Assembly: GCA_009841115.1 (NCBI GenBank) | Contig: VXML01000093.1 | Location: 61,372 to 125,371, forward strand | Direction: 5' to 3' | Source: Gemmatimonadota bacterium | GTDB taxonomy: Bacteria; Latescibacterota; UBA2968; UBA8231 | DNA: 64,000 nt | Shown: positions 51,478 through 60,375 of the stretch, piece after piece | Position numbering within the stretch: position 1 is the first letter of the stretch | Layout of the letters: each line of letters begins with the position of its first letter | Notes under the pieces: model-generated | The model's database searches: none | Told to the model about the DNA's origin: nothing | The model's input: the letters and a program-made list of their open reading frames with translations, nothing else | Translations under genes and position numbers: made by a program

Positions 51478-53769
51478 ATGGGCAAGTCATTGGTGGTTGT
51501 CGAGTCGCCAGCCAAGGCCAAGACAATCAACAAAATTTTGGGTAAAAATTTTGTAGTTAAACCCTGTATGGGGCATGTGCGGGATCTGCCGCCGAAAGAG
51601 CTGGGCATCGATGTTGAAGGCGGCTTCAAGCCGCGATACGTGACCATTCGCGGCAAGGGCAAGATCCTCAGCGGCCTCCGCAAAGCAGCCCAAGCCGCCG
51701 ATACCACCTACTTGGCTACCGACCCCGACCGCGAGGGCGAAGCCATTGCTTGGCACGTGGCTCAAGCCATCTCCCACAAGAACGACAACGTCAAGCGAAT
51801 TCTCTTCAATGAGATTACGCCCAAAGCGGTACACGAGTCGCTAGAGCACTCGAGCGCGCTGGATCTCCACAAGGTCGATGCCCAACAGGCGCGGCGCGTA
51901 CTCGACCGCTTAGTCGGCTACGAGATCAGCCCGCTCTTGTGGAAGGTCATACACTCCGGGCTCTCAGCCGGCCGCGTGCAGTCCGTAGCCGTGCGGTTAA
52001 TCTGCGATCGCGATCGCGAGATCAAGGCATTTGAGCCTAAAGAGTACTGGTCGATCGAGGCCCTTTTGGGCCGCGAGAGCCAGGGTTTGTTCTGGGCGCG
52101 CCTTTTGGCCAAAGACGGAGATAAGCTCGACATCGGTAATCAGGAGGAGGCCGATCGCATCGCCGCTGAGCTGGCCGCGCAAGATATAGCGGTCAAAGAA
52201 GTCAAGAAACGCGACCAAGTGCGCCGTCCAGCCCCGCCCTTCACGACCAGCACCTTGCAGCAGGAATGTGCTCGGCGGATGCGCTTTTCGGTCAAGCGCA
52301 CCATGGCTGTGGCTCAGCAGCTATACGAAGGCATTGAGGTCGAAGGCGAAACCCGTGGCTTGATTACCTATATGCGCACGGATTCGGTGCGCGTTGCAGC
52401 CGATGCCATCGTCGAAGTGCGCGAGCAGATCGACGCTCTCTATGGTCGCGATTACGTGCCCGAGACGCCCAATCACTACCGGACCAAAAACAGTGCCCAA
52501 GACGCCCACGAGGCCATACGTCCCACCTCCGTAGCCCTGCATCCAGACAAAGTCAAGCACTTGCTCGCGCCAGATCAAGCGCGAGTGTACTCCCTGATCT
52601 GGAAGCGATTCGTGACTTCCCAGATGAAGCCGCAGGTTCTCAACATCACGACGGCCAATGTCGAGGCCGGACCCTACTTGCTTCGCGCTGCAGGGAGCGT
52701 TGTCAAGTTTCCGGGCTTTACCCTGCTCTACAGTGAAAGCAAGGAAGAAGAGGATAAGTCGGAGGCCGTGTCTAATGGCATGGCCAAGCGAAAAGAAGAA
52801 GGCACGTCGCGGGCCATGCCCGCTGATATCGCCAAGGGCGAGGTGCTAAAGTTAGAGAAGATCGCTCCTGAGCAGCACTTCACTAAGCCACCGCCGCGCT
52901 TTACTGAGGCGTCGCTCGTCAAGCAACTGGAATCCGAGGGCATTGGTCGTCCCTCGACCTACGCGCAAATCATCACTACCATCCTCGATCGCGAGTATGT
53001 CGAAAAGGTCGATAATCGCTACTTCGTGGCTACTGAGCGCGGCCAGACCGTCAACAAACTACTTGTCGACACCTTTCCACACCTCTTCAACGTGGCTTTC
53101 ACGGCCAACATGGAGGACAAGCTCGATCAGGTCGAAGATGGGGGTACCAACTGGGTGGAGATCGTGCAGCAGTTCTACGACTCGTGGAAGGGCGATTTAG
53201 ACGCGGCCAACAATCGTCGCAAAGAGCTAAAGCGCGCGCTGCAAGAGGTGTCGGACGAAGACTGCGAGGAATGCGGGGCCGACATGGTCGTCAAGTGGGG
53301 GCGCAACGGTCGCTTCCTCGCGTGCTCTGGTTACCCCAAGTGCAAAAACACCAAACCCCTCGAAGAGCAAAGTGAAGAGGAGACCGACGAGATCTGCGAT
53401 CAATGCAGTGCGCCTATGCTTGTCAAGATGGGTCGCTATGGTCGCTTCTTGGCTTGTAGCGGCTATCCAGATTGCAAAAACGTCAAGCCCTATGTCCTCG
53501 GAATTCGATGCCCAGAGGACGGTTGCGAGGGGCAGATTGTGGAGAAGCGGTCGCGCAAAGGCAAGGTCTTCTTTGGTTGCAGCATTTATCCCCAGTGCAA
53601 GTTCGCCAGTTGGGACCGCCCCATAGACCGCAAATGCACCCATTGCGACGCTGCCTTGCTCTACGAAAAGGGGAGCCGCTCGGGTGCCGCTGCCATGTAC
53701 TGCCGGGTTTGCGGCACCGAGTACGAAAGCGAAGAGGGCGAAAAAGACAAAAGCGCCCAAGCTGCCTGA
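51478..53769 (+). CDS. topA: DNA topoisomerase I
   Basis: 763 residues from the ATG of MGKSLVVVESPAKAKTINKI (GGGAG upstream); an open frame from 51373 is not conserved. The TOPRIM acidic triad is in LATDPDREGEAIAWHVAQAI; the active-site Tyr is in ITYMRTDSVRV. Four C-terminal zinc ribbons follow (from about 598): CEECGADMVVKWGRNGRFL, CDQCSAPMLVKMGRYGRFL, CPEDGCEGQIVEKRSRKGK and a last CTHC/CRVC pair. Type IA enzyme relaxing negative supercoils. xerC-like gene follows at 30 bp. Confidence 0.97.
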   Translation: MGKSLVVVESPAKAKTINKILGKNFVVKPCMGHVRDLPPKELGIDVEGGFKPRYVTIRGKGKILSGLRKAAQAADTTYLATDPDREGEAIAWHVAQAISHKNDNVKRILFNEITPKAVHESLEHSSALDLHKVDAQQARRVLDRLVGYEISPLLWKVIHSGLSAGRVQSVAVRLICDRDREIKAFEPKEYWSIEALLGRESQGLFWARLLAKDGDKLDIGNQEEADRIAAELAAQDIAVKEVKKRDQVRRPAPPFTTSTLQQECARRMRFSVKRTMAVAQQLYEGIEVEGETRGLITYMRTDSVRVAADAIVEVREQIDALYGRDYVPETPNHYRTKNSAQDAHEAIRPTSVALHPDKVKHLLAPDQARVYSLIWKRFVTSQMKPQVLNITTANVEAGPYLLRAAGSVVKFPGFTLLYSESKEEEDKSEAVSNGMAKRKEEGTSRAMPADIAKGEVLKLEKIAPEQHFTKPPPRFTEASLVKQLESEGIGRPSTYAQIITTILDREYVEKVDNRYFVATERGQTVNKLLVDTFPHLFNVAFTANMEDKLDQVEDGGTNWVEIVQQFYDSWKGDLDAANNRRKELKRALQEVSDEDCEECGADMVVKWGRNGRFLACSGYPKCKNTKPLEEQSEEETDEICDQCSAPMLVKMGRYGRFLACSGYPDCKNVKPYVLGIRCPEDGCEGQIVEKRSRKGKVFFGCSIYPQCKFASWDRPIDRKCTHCDAALLYEKGSRSGAAAMYCRVCGTEYESEEGEKDKSAQAA

Positions 53770-53799
53770 GTATTCATTTCTCCTTGGCTCATTACTGCC

Positions 53800-54756
53800 A
53801 TGGCCGATGCGTCGCAGAGCGCTCTACACGCCGGATCCAGCCTCGAAGAGGGCATTGTCCGCTTCTTGGAATACTTACACAAAGAGCGCAATTGTGCCGA
53901 GTACACCCTCAGTTCATATCGCTGTGACTTGCAGCAATTCGCCCGCTTTCTCTACCCGCGAGTCGATAATTTGCAACTGCCGCTGCGAGTGGTGCAGCGC
54001 GAGCAAGTGCAGGCCTTTGTCGCCGACCTAGAGGAAAAGGGCCTCAAGGCCAGCACGGTCGCCCGCAAATTGGCGGCCCTGCGCTCGCTCTTCCGCTATC
54101 TCTGTCGCGAGGGAGCGCTGGTTGCCAATCCGGCCGGTGCGGTGGCATCGCCCTTGGTCGAACACGCATTGCCACGGCACTTGCCCGTAGAGCAAGTCGC
54201 CGAGGCCATGGAGGCTCCTGCGACCGAGCGGTTTAGTGGCATGCGGGATCGGGCCATCTTAGAGGTGTTCTACGGGGGGGGCATTCGCCTCGGGGAGTTG
54301 GTGACTCTCAATCTTTCGTCGCTGGATCTGGCCGAGGGCACCATCAAGGTAATGGGCAAGGGCCGCAAGGAACGCATCGCCCCCATTGGTGCAAAGGCGC
54401 AAGAGGCACTCAAAGCGTACTTGCAACGCCGCGCCGAGGTCCTGCTCGAATGCGATATGTCCCAAGTAGAAGCCGGTGCCCTCTTCCTCAACGGGCGCGG
54501 CAAGCGCTTGAGTCGCCGCACCGTGCAGCGCATCGTCGAGCGCCATTTGCGCACCGTGTCGAAAGACGATTCGCTCAGCCCGCATCGTCTGCGCCACTCC
54601 TTTGCCGCCCATCTCCTCGACGCTGGTGCCGATTTAGTAGCCGTCAAAGAACTCCTCGGCCACGCGACCTTGGCCGCGACACAGAGCTATACTGAAGTGA
54701 GCTTGGAGCACCTGCAAGCCATCTACGCCGAGGCCCATCCGCACGGTGCTGATTAG
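53800..54756 (+). CDS. xerC: Tyrosine recombinase XerC/XerD
   Basis: 318 residues. N-terminal SAM-like DNA-binding domain (EEGIVRFLEYLHKERNCAEY, VARKLAALRSLFRYLCREGA) and catalytic domain with all residues: Arg in GGGIRLGELVTLNL, Lys in VMGKGRKERIAPIG, HxxR in SPHRLRHSFAAHLL, His in LLGHATLAATQSYTEVS and the nucleophile Tyr in the same segment. It resolves chromosome dimers at dif with a partner. Whether it is XerC or XerD is undecided. Placement after topA is typical of housekeeping Xer, not a mobile integrase. Overlaps the next gene by 11 bp. Confidence 0.9.
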   Translation: MADASQSALHAGSSLEEGIVRFLEYLHKERNCAEYTLSSYRCDLQQFARFLYPRVDNLQLPLRVVQREQVQAFVADLEEKGLKASTVARKLAALRSLFRYLCREGALVANPAGAVASPLVEHALPRHLPVEQVAEAMEAPATERFSGMRDRAILEVFYGGGIRLGELVTLNLSSLDLAEGTIKVMGKGRKERIAPIGAKAQEALKAYLQRRAEVLLECDMSQVEAGALFLNGRGKRLSRRTVQRIVERHLRTVSKDDSLSPHRLRHSFAAHLLDAGADLVAVKELLGHATLAATQSYTEVSLEHLQAIYAEAHPHGAD

Positions 54757-56308
54757 CATCTTGGTCGCCCTGTTGTTGGGCTGTGCCAAAGTCGGGCCGC
54801 CCACCGGAGGGCCGGTGGACAAAGAGCCGCCCCGCATTCTGTCTCACTACCCGGAGAGCGACGCCTTGGAAGTGGCGCGGAATACCAAAGTAGAAATCGT
54901 CTTCAGCGAACCCATGAACCGCGAACAGACCGAGGCCGCTCTTTTTTCCTCGCCGGTCGGGCCGCTGCAACTGTCGTGGCACGGTCCACGACTGCGTATT
55001 GCGATGCCTTTGGCCGAGGAGCGAACTTATGTGTTGACAGTGGGTACTGGGGCACGGGATCTGCGGGGCAATGCCTTGACAAAATCCTTTACTTTAGCTT
55101 TTGCCACTGGCTCGCAGCTCGACCAGGGTTTGGTGCGGGGCTGGGTGTACCAAGACCATCAACCCATGGCCGGTGCCCATGTTTGGGCCTATGATTTGGG
55201 AACCTTTAGCGGGGAGGTAGGATTGGACGAACCATCCTATCAGACGCAGAGCGGTGCTGACGGGGGCTACGAGTTTGTTCGTCTTGCCCCGGGTCACTAT
55301 CGAGTGCTGGCCTTTAGGGATGCGAATCGCAACGCCCTGCCAGATACCGACGAGTGGTTGGCCCTGCCGTCGTCCTCGGTGGAAGTGGGGGAGGAAGAGG
55401 TGATGGCTGGCGATTTAGCGCTCGCGCGCCAGCAGACGCCTGCGCCCGTGCTCAAGCGGGTCCAGGCCATACACGCCGAACGGCTGATGTTGCTTTTTGC
55501 CGAGGCTGTGGATCTACAAGAGTTAGAGTTGGAAGTCGTCGGGCTGACGGTGGAGTCGCTGTATGCGGCTCCAGGTGCAGAGGAGAAAATTTACGTCGAG
55601 ACGGCAGCGCAAGAGCCAGACCGGCGCTATGCTGTACAGCTTGCGTTCGCTGGTGCGCCCGTGCAGTGGGATGCGCCCGTTCGCGGCAGTGCGCGGTCCG
55701 ACCGCAAGCTGCCCTCTTTCGTCGGGCTGACGCGGAATCGACTGGCCCCAAGCGACGCGCTGGACTTGCTTTTTTCTGAAGCCATGCAGTCGGTCGCGTT
55801 GGCAGGGCTTTGGACGGCGAGCGATTCGACGCAGGCATTAGCGGGAGATTGGCTGTGGCCGGCACCCAACCGCGCCCGCTTCGAGCCTGCCGAACCGCTG
55901 GCACCGGGTGCGTATCGGCTCGCAGGGTCGGCTGCGCAACTCGTGGACCGGGCCGACAATAGCCTCGCCGACAGCCTGCTGACGCTTTCTTTTACTGTCG
56001 GCGCGGAGACTGCGGCGATTCGAGGGCAGGTGCAGGCCGGGGAAGAAGGTCGCGTCCGAATCGCAGCCATCAACGAGGACGGGCGGACGTACGCCGAGTG
56101 GGCCGACGAAGAGGGGCGATTTGATCTAAATGGTCTGCTGGCCGGGACCTATTCGATATGGGCGTTTGTAGATCGCGATGGCGACGGCGAGTACAGCAGC
56201 GGCTCGCTCAGCCCCTTTCGCTATTCCGAGCCTTATGGACACTATGGCGAGCCGATTGACTTAGATGCAGACCAAATCGTCGAAGAGGTAGATATCCCAT
56301 GCCGCTGA
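54746..56308 (+). CDS. SbsA/Ig-like domain lipoprotein
   Basis: 520 residues, GTG start inside the xerC end. MLISILVALLLGCAKVGPPT has a lipobox (LLLGC, Cys13) and the GPPTGGPVDKEPPRIL opening typical of FCB Ig-like lipoproteins. A BIG_5-type Ig fold spans about 28-125 (KVEIVFSEPMNREQTEAALF, FTLAFATGSQL); a carboxypeptidase-regulatory-like fold follows (about 130-220, GYEFVRLAPGHYRVLAFRDA); further Ig-like repeats and a final beta domain (VDRDGDGEYSSGSLSPFRYS) end it. Membrane-anchored, function unknown. Overlaps the downstream gene by 10 bp. Confidence 0.82.
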   Translation: MLISILVALLLGCAKVGPPTGGPVDKEPPRILSHYPESDALEVARNTKVEIVFSEPMNREQTEAALFSSPVGPLQLSWHGPRLRIAMPLAEERTYVLTVGTGARDLRGNALTKSFTLAFATGSQLDQGLVRGWVYQDHQPMAGAHVWAYDLGTFSGEVGLDEPSYQTQSGADGGYEFVRLAPGHYRVLAFRDANRNALPDTDEWLALPSSSVEVGEEEVMAGDLALARQQTPAPVLKRVQAIHAERLMLLFAEAVDLQELELEVVGLTVESLYAAPGAEEKIYVETAAQEPDRRYAVQLAFAGAPVQWDAPVRGSARSDRKLPSFVGLTRNRLAPSDALDLLFSEAMQSVALAGLWTASDSTQALAGDWLWPAPNRARFEPAEPLAPGAYRLAGSAAQLVDRADNSLADSLLTLSFTVGAETAAIRGQVQAGEEGRVRIAAINEDGRTYAEWADEEGRFDLNGLLAGTYSIWAFVDRDGDGEYSSGSLSPFRYSEPYGHYGEPIDLDADQIVEEVDIPCR

Positions 56309-56655
56309 GACTGATCGAGTTGACGTTTTTGGTGCTGGTGCTCATAGGCTTAGGGGTTGTGCATTTTTCTCGCTTGACCCCACATGAGCGAGCCCTGATC
56401 CAAATGGAGGCGTGCTTGGAGCAGCTCTACCTGTTCGAAAAAGCCTATTTTGCCAAGCATGGTCACTACTTCGACCCGAATGACAAGGGAATTCGGCGTG
56501 CTTGGTGGCAGATAGAGGGTTATACTTGGGAATTCTGGCCCGTCGGCGAGAGGTTTTTGTTGGTGGTGCGGGCCGACTTAGACGGGGACGGTCAGCTTGG
56601 GGCTTGGACTATAGATGATGCACACACGCAGGTGAAGGTCTTAAATCAAGACTGA
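56299..56655 (+). CDS. Small pilin-like protein, unknown function
   Basis: 118 residues overlapping the lipoprotein gene. The N-terminus MPLRLIELTFLVLVLIGLGV resembles the LIEL-type hydrophobic stem of type IV pilins and pseudopilins but lacks the G/F prepilin cleavage site. The stem passes into a helix and LYLFEKAYFAKHGHYFDPND, a pilin-like turn with Tyr; the end is a beta-rich domain (LLVVRADLDGDGQLGAWTID). Cannot be assigned more precisely. Stop convergent with thyA. Confidence 0.55.
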   Translation: MPLRLIELTFLVLVLIGLGVVHFSRLTPHERALIQMEACLEQLYLFEKAYFAKHGHYFDPNDKGIRRAWWQIEGYTWEFWPVGERFLLVVRADLDGDGQLGAWTIDDAHTQVKVLNQD

Positions 56656-56668
56656 ACAAACAGAGCTG

Positions 56669-57460
56669 TCAGACGGCGATTTCCATGCGGATGGAGGGAT
56701 GGGGATCGTAGTTGAGTAGTTTGAAGTCGTCGTAGCGGAAGTCGGAAATCGACTGGCCGCGATTTTTAATCGTCATCACTGGTAGTGACCGGGGAGTGCG
56801 GCAGAGTTGTTGGCGCAGCGCGTCGACGTGGTTTTGATAGATGTGGACGTCGCCGCCGGTCCAGACGAATTCCCCGGGCCGCAAGCCGCAGACTTGGGCC
56901 ATCATCATGGTCAGCAGACTGTAGCTGGCGATGTTGAACGGCACGCCAAGCCCCACGTCGCAAGAGCGTTGGTAGAGCTGGCAGGAAAGCCGACCGCGCG
57001 CAACGAAAAATTGGAACAGGCAGTGGCAGGGCATGAGGGCCATTTGCTCCAACTCACTGACGTTCCACGCGCTGACGAGGATGCGGCGCGAATCGGGATT
57101 GGTCTTAATCAGCTCAATGGCACCTTGAATTTGGTCGATGGGGCCGTCTGGGGTTGACCACTCGCGCCACTGCTTGCCGTAGATGGGGCCGAGGTCGCCG
57201 TTTTCGTCGGCCCATTCGTCCCAGATGCTGACTTTTTCCTTTTGCAAATAGGCCGTGTTGGTGTCGCCCTTGAGGAACCACAAGAGTTCGTGGATGATGG
57301 AGCGCAAATGCAGCTTCTTGGTGGTCAGGCAGGGGAACCCGTCCGCGAGATCAAAGCGCATCTGATAGCCGAAGATGGCGAGGGTGCCGACGCCCGTGCG
57401 GTCGGCTTTGGCCTCGCCGTGGTCGAGGCAATGGCTTACTAGGTCGAGGTATTGTCGCAT
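56669..57460 (-). CDS. thyA: Thymidylate synthase
   Basis: 263 residues, as in E. coli (264). [19 protein letters not shown], the nucleophile Cys in [39 protein letters not shown] and [16 protein letters not shown] match the family throughout. It methylates dUMP to dTMP using methylene-THF. No folA neighbour. The ATG follows AAGAG. Confidence 0.97.
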   Translation of the reverse strand: MRQYLDLVSHCLDHGEAKADRTGVGTLAIFGYQMRFDLADGFPCLTTKKLHLRSIIHELLWFLKGDTNTAYLQKEKVSIWDEWADENGDLGPIYGKQWREWSTPDGPIDQIQGAIELIKTNPDSRRILVSAWNVSELEQMALMPCHCLFQFFVARGRLSCQLYQRSCDVGLGVPFNIASYSLLTMMMAQVCGLRPGEFVWTGGDVHIYQNHVDALRQQLCRTPRSLPVMTIKNRGQSISDFRYDDFKLLNYDPHPSIRMEIAV

Positions 57461-57573
57461 TGTGAAAGCTCTTTTTTAGTTTATAGGTTTTGTGCTTCGT
57501 GTCAAAGGCGTATGTGCGGTTGTCTTTGACCTCGCCGTGGCGGAACACATAGCGCAAACGGGCGGCGGGCTGG

Positions 57574-57602
57574 TTGACAGGAGCATACCCGCCGCGTACC
57601 TT
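57574..57602 (+). promoter_or_regulatory. Candidate tRNA promoter
   Basis: TTGACA (57574-57579), 17-base spacer, TACCTT (57597-57602); predicted start near 57609, ten bases before tRNA-Cys. The -35 lies inside an 8-bp inverted repeat (57562-57569 and 57588-57595, GCGGCGGG/CCCGCCGC). Confidence 0.55.
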
Positions 57603-57618
57603 CAAATCCCTGTTTTGA

Positions 57619-57692
57619 GGCGACGTGGCCAAGTGGTAAGGCAGGGGCCTGCAAAGCCCTTATCCCCGGTTCGATTCCGGGCGTCGCCTCCA
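57619..57692 (+). tRNA. tRNA-Cys(GCA)
   Basis: Cloverleaf complete: acceptor GGCGACG pairs with CGTCGCC; the anticodon loop CTGCAAA gives GCA; T-loop GGTTCGATTCC. Discriminator T and CCA are encoded (57689-57692). A T-rich run (ATTTTTTTA) follows. Confidence 0.95.
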
Positions 57693-57707
57693 TTTTTTTA
57701 TCTGTGC

Positions 57708-57795
57708 GCCGGGGTGGCGGAATTGGTAGACGCGGTGGACTTAAAATCCACTGTCCGCTTAGGACGTGCCGGTTCGAGTCCGGCCCTCGGCACCA
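57708..57795 (+). tRNA. tRNA-Leu(TAA)
   Basis: 88 bases with a long variable arm. Acceptor GCCGGGG pairs with CCTCGGC (one G-T pair); the anticodon loop CTTAAAA gives TAA; T-loop GGTTCGAGTCC; discriminator A and encoded CCA. Fifteen bases after tRNA-Cys, so likely one transcript. Confidence 0.95.
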
Positions 57796-57816
57796 CTAGC
57801 TCCTTAATTCTTCTCA

Positions 57817-58788
57817 CTAATCCAGCAATTCTAGTGCCTGCATTCCGGCGCGGATGTACCCTAGGGCGAAAGCCCGGCCCCGATGTCCGTACGGCTCGTC
57901 GCCGATTACGCGGGGCGTGTGGTCGGGTGTGATGACCCCGTCGTAGCCCGCGTCGCGATAGGCTTTGAGCGCGGCGATCATGTTGACGTCGCCCTCGTCG
58001 ATAAAGACCTCGTCGAACTTGGGGAAACCGCCGCGCACATTGCGGAAATGCACGTAGAATATTTTACCCTGTGCGGCGAAGCGGCGCACGGCTGCAATCG
58101 TCTCGTCCGGCCCCATCTCGGCCACGGTTCCTTGGCAAAACTCCAATCCATTGCTCGGACTGGGCACGAGATCGATCAACCGCTGCATGGCGTCGTGATT
58201 GGTCAAGAGCCGGCCCGTGCCGAAGAGGGTTTCGGCTGGGGGATCGTCTTGGTGGGCGGCGAGTTTGACGCCAGCGTTTTCGGCGACGGGCACTACCCGC
58301 TCGAGAAAATAGGCCAACCGCTCCCACATCTCGGCGACTGAGACCGGCTCATCGACGATCGGCGGCGCGTCTTGGACTAAGCTGTAGTCGAAGCTCTTGA
58401 GGCCGGCCCCACCGCGTCCGCCGCCGCTTTCGTACGCGCGCCAGTGGCCGGAGACACCGGCCAAACTGAAGTAGTAGCCGAGGATCGGGATGCCGATTTT
58501 CCCCATGTTTTCAATGGAGGTACAAACTTTCGCCAACTGGGCGTCGCGCTCTGGCGTCGCGTGGGTGATGGGGTGCATGTGGTCGCCGGGCAAGTTCTCG
58601 ATGGCGCACAGTTCCAAGCCGAACGAGTCGATGAATTTTTTCATCCGCAGCAACTCAAAGTAATCGAGCACGCCCTCGTTGCCGAGGAGGGGGCTGTGGA
58701 CGACGATGTGGGTGACGCCCATCTGCTGGGCGAATTGCAGATTTTCTTTGCTGAGTGTGTCGAGACCGAACTTGAGACCGAGTTTCAC
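57817..58788 (-). CDS. Mannonate dehydratase-like TIM-barrel protein, first copy
   Basis: 323 residues from the GTG at 58788 (AGGGAACC upstream). VKLGLKFGLDTLSKENLQFA starts the barrel; LAAHQDDPPAETLFGTGRLL, LEFCQGTVAEMGPDETIAAV and KIFYVHFRNVRGGFPKFDEV carry the metal-site segments of UxuA, followed by FIDEGDVNMIAALKAYRDAG and GVITPDHTPRV. Shorter than E. coli UxuA (394), so it could be a mannonate dehydratase or a related epimerase/dehydratase. Divergent from the idonate-dehydrogenase-like gene and related to the 61161-62216 protein. Confidence 0.82.
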   Translation of the reverse strand: MKLGLKFGLDTLSKENLQFAQQMGVTHIVVHSPLLGNEGVLDYFELLRMKKFIDSFGLELCAIENLPGDHMHPITHATPERDAQLAKVCTSIENMGKIGIPILGYYFSLAGVSGHWRAYESGGGRGGAGLKSFDYSLVQDAPPIVDEPVSVAEMWERLAYFLERVVPVAENAGVKLAAHQDDPPAETLFGTGRLLTNHDAMQRLIDLVPSPSNGLEFCQGTVAEMGPDETIAAVRRFAAQGKIFYVHFRNVRGGFPKFDEVFIDEGDVNMIAALKAYRDAGYDGVITPDHTPRVIGDEPYGHRGRAFALGYIRAGMQALELLD

Positions 58789-58912
58789 GGTAGGTTCCCT
58801 TTCTAATGAGAATGGTGCCTGCACAGTACGCACAACGCCTGCGGCAGGCAAATCTCGCCGCGGCTAGCCCTTTCCCTTGACGCGCCGTACTGTGGCCGCT
58901 ACTATCCGCTGC

Positions 58913-59935
58913 ATGAGAGCTTTTTACCTGCACGGTGCCCGCGACCTGCGAGCCGCGGAAATCGAGCGACCGCAGGTCGCTGCGGACGAGGTCTTGGTGC
59001 AAATCCGCGCCACCGGCATCTGCGGCTCGGACCTGCACTACTACGTCCACGGCAGAAACGGCGATTTCGTCCCAGAGCGCCCCTTTGTCCTTGGGCACGA
59101 GTCGGCCGGGGAAGTCGTCGATGCGGGCGCGTTCGCAGATGTGCTGCCGACGGGCAGCCGAGTGGCGATTGACCCGTCCCACCCCTGTCGCAGATGCGCC
59201 CACTGCCGCCAAGGCCGCTACAATCTCTGCCCGCAGATGCGCTACTTTGGCTCTGCTGCCTGTAGCCCGCCCCAAGACGGCTCGTTCCGCGAATACGTGC
59301 AAGTCCATGCGCACAACTGCCATCCGCTGCCCGCGGCGCTGGACTATCGCCAAGCGGCCCTACTTGAACCGCTATCCATCGCCGTCCACGGCGTCGGCCA
59401 AGCAAGGGGCATCGCTGGCAAGCGCGCGTTGGTGACGGGTGCCGGTCCCATCGGCCAGCTCATCGGCCTAGTTGCCCGGCACTACGGAGCGGCTCATCTC
59501 GCCGTCAGCGATATTCGCCAAAGTGCGCTCGACTTGGCGTCGTCGCTGTGGGCCGATCAGCCCATGCGCGCTGACGATCCAGCAGCCATGACGCGGGCGG
59601 CGGGCGAGGGATTCGACGTCGTCGTGGAAGCCTCTGGCGCTCCGGCTGCCCTGCAAGCCGCGTACGCGCACTGCAAGGCCGGGGGCACCATCGTGCAGTT
59701 GGGCGTCCAAGGTGGCCCGATTGAATTGCCGGTCAACTTGGTCATGCAAAAGGAATTGACCGTCCGCGGCTCCTTCCGCTTCGCCCACGTATTTCCCCAG
59801 GCCCTTGACCTGTTAGCTCGGCGGCAATTAGACGTGACTCCCCTCATCTCGCAGTGCGTCCCTTTTCCCGACTTAGTCGCTGGTTTCGACACAGCGCTCC
59901 AGCCCCAAACCGTCAAGGTGGTGGTTGATTACTAG
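58913..59935 (+). CDS. Zinc-dependent dehydrogenase, L-idonate/sorbitol-dehydrogenase-like
   Basis: 340 residues from the ATG at 58913 (MRAFYLHGARDLRAAEIERP). Medium-chain zinc dehydrogenase: catalytic-zinc ligands in TGICGSDLHYYVHG and VLGHESAGEVVDAG; structural-zinc cysteines in HPCRRCAHCRQGRYNLC; GAGPIGQLIGLVARHYGAAH is the NAD(P) site. The overall closeness is to IdnD-type idonate/gulonate dehydrogenases, fitting a sugar-acid locus with two mannonate-dehydratase-like genes. Substrate not proven. Confidence 0.85.
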   Translation: MRAFYLHGARDLRAAEIERPQVAADEVLVQIRATGICGSDLHYYVHGRNGDFVPERPFVLGHESAGEVVDAGAFADVLPTGSRVAIDPSHPCRRCAHCRQGRYNLCPQMRYFGSAACSPPQDGSFREYVQVHAHNCHPLPAALDYRQAALLEPLSIAVHGVGQARGIAGKRALVTGAGPIGQLIGLVARHYGAAHLAVSDIRQSALDLASSLWADQPMRADDPAAMTRAAGEGFDVVVEASGAPAALQAAYAHCKAGGTIVQLGVQGGPIELPVNLVMQKELTVRGSFRFAHVFPQALDLLARRQLDVTPLISQCVPFPDLVAGFDTALQPQTVKVVVDY

Positions 59936-60006
59936 GTGCATCGCTGGTTGTTGACCGCGCTACACGAGGGCGCTTTCTTATGTCGCCGACGCCATAGGGA
60001 GCCGAT

Positions 60007-60366
60007 ATGCACGAAGCTGTAAAAGACTGGTTGGCACAGTGCCGAGACAAGCTCCGCACCGAGGCGATTACCGCTGCGGATCTCGACCGCCTCGATGACT
60101 TGCTCGCCGAACCCCGCCAGCAGATTCTCTACTTCTACGCCAAATCGACCAATATGCGCTCGCCGCTGGCTAGCTGGGCCTTGTACGACGCCACCCAGCC
60201 GCAAATGCCGACCCTGCCCAGCGACGAACCGCCCTACGAATCAGTGCTCGCGGCCGTGGCCGATGGCTGGCGCGTGGTACAGTTTCCCATCGCCAAGCTC
60301 TACGCGTACGAAGGCCAGGACAACGACTACCTCGGCTATGAGTTCGTGCTCGAAAAATTCGCTTAG
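60007..60366 (+). CDS. Hypothetical protein, 119 residues
   Basis: ATG preceded by GGGAG. Segments ITAADLDRLDDLLAEPRQQI, LASWALYDATQPQMPTLPSD and WRVVQFPIAKLYAYEGQDND suggest a compact alpha/beta domain; no motif is recognised and there is no signal peptide. It ends ten bases before the PhyH start, so it belongs to the same transcript as the dehydrogenase, PhyH and mannonate-dehydratase-like genes. Confidence 0.72.
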   Translation: MHEAVKDWLAQCRDKLRTEAITAADLDRLDDLLAEPRQQILYFYAKSTNMRSPLASWALYDATQPQMPTLPSDEPPYESVLAAVADGWRVVQFPIAKLYAYEGQDNDYLGYEFVLEKFA

Positions 60367-60375
60367 GAGGAACGG

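Noticed and set aside
53800..54756. Phage or integron integrase
   Set aside because: Size and position after topA and the core motifs fit a housekeeping XerC/XerD; no att repeats, tRNA target or cargo genes flank it.
57619..57795. tRNA-linked integration site
   Set aside because: No duplicated tRNA 3' end and no integrase downstream; neighbours are ordinary metabolic genes.
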